This document shows positions 50,349-53,270 of a DNA stretch of 53,270 nt, one piece after another. The notes under the pieces were generated by a model. That model was not told the DNA's origin, did not search any database, and saw nothing but the letters and a program-made list of their open reading frames with translations. Made by a program: the position numbers and the translations under genes. Source of the DNA: Nioella sp. MMSF_3534 (GTDB lineage Bacteria; Pseudomonadota; Alphaproteobacteria; Rhodobacterales; Rhodobacteraceae). Within the stretch, counting starts at the first letter, position 1. Each line of letters opens with the position of its first letter. Where the stretch lies: the NCBI RefSeq assembly GCF_030732985.1, contig NZ_JASHJX010000029.1, forward strand, positions 1 through 53,270. The letters are read 5' to 3'.

Positions 50349-53270
50349 TCACCCAAATACTAGAATATCATCGCTTAGTGCGGCCAGATCTGTGTTTAGG
50401 ACAGTCAGCGTATCCCCGTTTCCGAAGTCAAACACCACGTTTGAGCCACTCTGAGTAGCATGCGACAGGGCGTCCTGGGCATCGGTTAGCCCGAAGTTTC
50501 GGAAGATCAGAGTGTCCTCGTCATCCGCAAAATCCATGACTCGATCATGGTCCCACCCGCGATTGAAGTTGAAAGAGTCTGATCCCTCGCCTCCATACAT
50601 CCAGTCATTGCCGAGCCGGGCATGGATTTGGTCATTACCATTCCCGCCCCAGATCACGTTGTTTCCAGAGTCCCCGCGCAAATTGTCATTGCCGCCACCA
50701 CCATAGAGATTTTCGATGCTGGTATAGGTGTCCCCCGCTGCAACGCCCGTATTATGCTGCGAATACTGCAGGTCCGCTACAAAGCCCGTGTCAGACCCGT
50801 AGTATTGAGCACGGTCGGTTCCTGCTCCTCCATCCATGTGATCAGCTCCTGCGCCTCCCCACATTATATCATTTCCATCCCCCCCCAGAAGGGTATCGTT
50901 CCCTCCTCGGCCATGGATATGATCATTTCCATTCCCGCCCCAGATCACGTTGCCCGCAATGTCACCGCGAAGGTTGTCGGCATGAGCGGAACCAAACAGG
51001 TTCTCGATGCTCTCGAAGGTGTCTCCTGCTGCCTCGCCTGTGTTGAGCTGAGCATACTGAAGGTCTACCACGACAGACGATGTCGCATTGCTATACTGAG
51101 CCCTGTCGACCCCTTCTCCGCCGATGAGGTGATCAGCACCTGCCCCCCCGAACAGGATATCGTCCCCTGCACCGCCATCGAGCCGGTCAATTCCATCATT
51201 CCCATTGATCAAGTCATTGCCTTCTGCGCCGAATAGGTCGTCGTTGCCACCTCGACCATAGATCTGGTCGTCTCCGTCTGCCCCCCAGATCACGTTGCTT
51301 CCATGGCTGCCGTAGATGCGGTCGTTATGATCAGATCCATAGGCGTTTTCGATATCAGTGAAGCTATCGCCAGCGGCTTCGCCGGTGAAGTTCCCCGCAC
51401 CCGAATTATCTAGAGAAAAATACACGCCCACCGTGGCATCGGCATAGCTCACTGCATCAACACCACTGCCGCCATTCAGAGTATCCGCCCCGGAGCCACC
51501 ATTCAACACATCATTTTCATCGCCGCCGAGCAGCAGGTCGTTGCCGCTGCCACCCATCAGAATATCATTGCCATCGCCGCCGCTCAGCGTATCGGCCCCA
51601 CCTATCACAACGCCGTCCGCACCTGGTTCGCCGTCCCCGATCAGCACATCCTGACCGGCCCCGCCATCCATGCTGTCGGCGCCAGCACCGCCAACCAGGT
51701 AGTCGTTGCCAGCACCGGCCAGCACTGTATCATTGCCGTCACCACCAAACAGCTGATCATCACCAAGGCCGCCGTCTAGAAGGTCATTGTCACCACCGCC
51801 GAGCAGCAGGTCTGAGCCAGCTCCGCCGTTCAGCTGATCTGCGCCAGCGTCACCAGAAAGGCTGTCTCCGCCTTCACCACCGTTGAGGGTATCGCTTCCG
51901 TCCCCTCCATGGAGCGCATCTGAGCCGCCATTTCCGTTGAGGATGTCGAGGCCCTCTCCTCCTCTCAGGATATCCCCTCCGGCCCCGCCGTGTAGCTGAT
52001 CGTTGCCGCTGCCTCCCTCCAGAACATCTGACCCGTCCAAACCGAAGAGACTGTCATGTCCTTCGCCGCCGCGCAGCAAATCAGACCCGCTCCCGCCTTC
52101 AAGACGATCGTTGCCACCCTCGCCAAGAAGAACGTCATTCCCATTCTCTCCGGCCAGCTGATCCGCCCCGAGCCCCGCCAGGATCACGTCATCACCATCT
52201 CCTCCGGCTACGGTATCATTGCGCCCGACGCTCCCGTGAGGTTGGTTCAGATAGTACCAATGCCCGGTGTTATCTGCCTGAATCGTGTCGTTTCCAGAGC
52301 CACCATCAATAGTATTCGCGGTGCCCGCATATCCGTAGATAACGGAATTGGGGTCGGTTTCGTCGAGATGGGTTGCCCAGTAGAACGTGTCAGAGTTGTC
52401 CTCTTGAGCATTGACATGATTGAGAAGGACAACTGAACTCGCTGCGGCATTATTCTGCAACCAGGAGGCCCATTGGGCATCTGTCAGAGCTCCGTTCCGT
52501 GGGTCGTCTGTCCGCCCTTCGGTCCTGCCCCACCGAATGTAGTGCATCGTCGCAGCTGACAGGTCTGAGCCATAGGCGTTTCTCAAATCACTGTAGTTGC
52601 GAAGATACTGTTCAGCATCAAAATCACCGGTATTGCGCCCTTCGGTCCTGCCCCACCGAATGTAATGCTCAGTTGCTCGAACAAGATCCATTCCGTAAGC
52701 GTTATAGATATCGGGGTTGGCGGCCATATACTGCAACGCATTGAAGGTGACTTCGCGATTGGTTCCCTGGCCGTAGTTGTCCCAATGGATGCTCCCGTGC
52801 GTCCAGTTCGTCCCCATCGCATCAATGAGATCCCCGTAGGAAGCGATATAGGCGAGGCTGAACTCCTGGCTCGATTGCTGGTCCAGATGAGACCAGTAGG
52901 TCTCGCTACCCGTACCGCTGAACTCTACCCGCTCAATATCCTGTACCTGGATATAGGCATCAGCAGACCAGAAGATGTACTGCCCGACGCCATATTCAGT
53001 GGCAGTAATACCATCGCCACTGGTGACCTGGCGAACCTCCCGGACATAGTCCCAGTTCCACTGATCTGCGCTGCCATTGAGCACCAGCGTATCAGTGCCT
53101 GTTCCCCCCTGAACGACGTTATTGCCCCCGTAAGTTGTCAGGACAAACCAGTCATTGCCGTCGCCGCCGCGATAGAAATCATCCCCCAGCCCATCGTGAA
53201 ACAGGTCGTTCCCAGCCCCGCCATGGGCATAGTCATCTCCTGAGCCGTCATAGACTGTATCATTCCCTTC
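50349..53270 (-). CDS. Giant RTX calcium-binding protein, copy 2 (5' part outside window)
   Basis: The last ~974 codons of a second RTX gene; the frame is open to the window edge. It matches copy 1 with roughly 20 amino-acid changes over the compared 911 residues, many of them alternative residues at variable RTX positions (for example SWAGNF/SGAGNF, GGTGAD/GGAGAD, DSTGNT/DIAGNV). It has the same central YIRWGRTEGR repeats and the same C-terminal region, ending LVFG instead of LVLG. By analogy it should be a ~1650-residue secreted protein, but its N-terminus cannot be judged here. Confidence 0.92.
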   Translation of the reverse strand, partial: EGNDTVYDGSGDDYAHGGAGNDLFHDGLGDDFYRGGDGNDWFVLTTYGGNNVVQGGTGTDTLVLNGSADQWNWDYVREVRQVTSGDGITATEYGVGQYIFWSADAYIQVQDIERVEFSGTGSETYWSHLDQQSSQEFSLAYIASYGDLIDAMGTNWTHGSIHWDNYGQGTNREVTFNALQYMAANPDIYNAYGMDLVRATEHYIRWGRTEGRNTGDFDAEQYLRNYSDLRNAYGSDLSAATMHYIRWGRTEGRTDDPRNGALTDAQWASWLQNNAAASSVVLLNHVNAQEDNSDTFYWATHLDETDPNSVIYGYAGTANTIDGGSGNDTIQADNTGHWYYLNQPHGSVGRNDTVAGGDGDDVILAGLGADQLAGENGNDVLLGEGGNDRLEGGSGSDLLRGGEGHDSLFGLDGSDVLEGGSGNDQLHGGAGGDILRGGEGLDILNGNGGSDALHGGDGSDTLNGGEGGDSLSGDAGADQLNGGAGSDLLLGGGDNDLLDGGLGDDQLFGGDGNDTVLAGAGNDYLVGGAGADSMDGGAGQDVLIGDGEPGADGVVIGGADTLSGGDGNDILMGGSGNDLLLGGDENDVLNGGSGADTLNGGSGVDAVSYADATVGVYFSLDNSGAGNFTGEAAGDSFTDIENAYGSDHNDRIYGSHGSNVIWGADGDDQIYGRGGNDDLFGAEGNDLINGNDGIDRLDGGAGDDILFGGAGADHLIGGEGVDRAQYSNATSSVVVDLQYAQLNTGEAAGDTFESIENLFGSAHADNLRGDIAGNVIWGGNGNDHIHGRGGNDTLLGGDGNDIMWGGAGADHMDGGAGTDRAQYYGSDTGFVADLQYSQHNTGVAAGDTYTSIENLYGGGGNDNLRGDSGNNVIWGGNGNDQIHARLGNDWMYGGEGSDSFNFNRGWDHDRVMDFADDEDTLIFRNFGLTDAQDALSHATQSGSNVVFDFGNGDTLTVLNTDLAALSDDILVFG

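Noticed and set aside
1-53270. Second tRNA 3'-end copy (attR) and a type I secretion system for the RTX proteins
   Set aside because: I looked for the tRNA-Phe 3' segment and for ABC transporter/HlyD-type genes and saw none; they may lie outside the window.

Overview
The window looks like an accessory genomic island from an alphaproteobacterium, most likely a Rhodobacteraceae/Roseobacter-group member. This rests on the tRNA-Phe sequence style, the high-GC coding with many ATGA/TGATG start-stop overlaps, the DUF3768-type and other small mobile-element proteins, and the very large calcium-binding RTX proteins. The genus cannot be fixed from the sequence alone.

Layout. (1) 1-2.8 kb: a tRNA-Phe gene followed at once by a tyrosine integrase, which is the usual arrangement at the end of a tRNA-targeted island. 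Next come two small genes, a pair of inverted palindromic sites and a second, short tyrosine recombinase. (2) 2.9-13.5 kb: an exported EF-hand-like protein, two unrecognised proteins, a frameshifted Fic/DUF4172 gene, a block of small mobile-element genes (C5 cytosine methyltransferase, DUF3768 and others), a ParE/RHH toxin-antitoxin pair, a membrane protein with a winged-helix-like N-terminus and a primase-like TOPRIM protein. (3) 13.7-13.9 kb: four consecutive hairpins in a gene-free stretch. (4) 14.0-21.4 kb, all minus strand: a tightly coupled six-gene operon. In transcription order it is a sigma-like factor, an unassigned protein, an ImmA/IrrE-UvrD-nuclease fusion, a ubiquitin-like/E2 fusion, a JAB-E1 fusion and DUF6527. 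This is a bacterial ubiquitin-like conjugation operon and the most interesting system here. (5) 21.6-29.1 kb: a mobilisation module (MobC-like, relaxase, TraG/VirD4 coupling protein, small tra-like proteins). Between MobC and the intact relaxase lies a ~3.7-kb insert bounded by a duplicated relaxase 5' end; it carries an uncharacterised three-gene cassette with an HExxH protein. (6) 29.1-32.5 kb: ParDE, a large serine recombinase and small genes. (7) 32.5-41.8 kb: a LuxR-type regulator, a vWA-PP2C-kinase triad (TerY-P type), a membrane protein, and a TPR-CHAT protease with small partners. (8) 41.9-53.3 kb: a five-gene minus-strand operon ending in a 1650-residue RTX protein, then a gene-poor spacer with an IS66 end fragment, then a second nearly identical RTX gene that runs off the window.

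How it fits together. The island has DNA-processing genes for mobilisation (relaxase, coupling protein, primase-like protein) but no visible type IV secretion channel, so it would need a helper element. It has three recombinases. Its cargo is dominated by probable conflict systems: the ubiquitin-like operon, the HExxH cassette, the kinase/phosphatase/vWA and CHAT cluster, Fic, and two toxin-antitoxin pairs. The RTX proteins are probably exported by a type I system encoded elsewhere.

A short palindrome-like word, CGGA-NN-TCCG, occurs eight times, always between genes, and several copies precede mobilisation genes. All functional calls come from reading motifs by eye; no database search was run.
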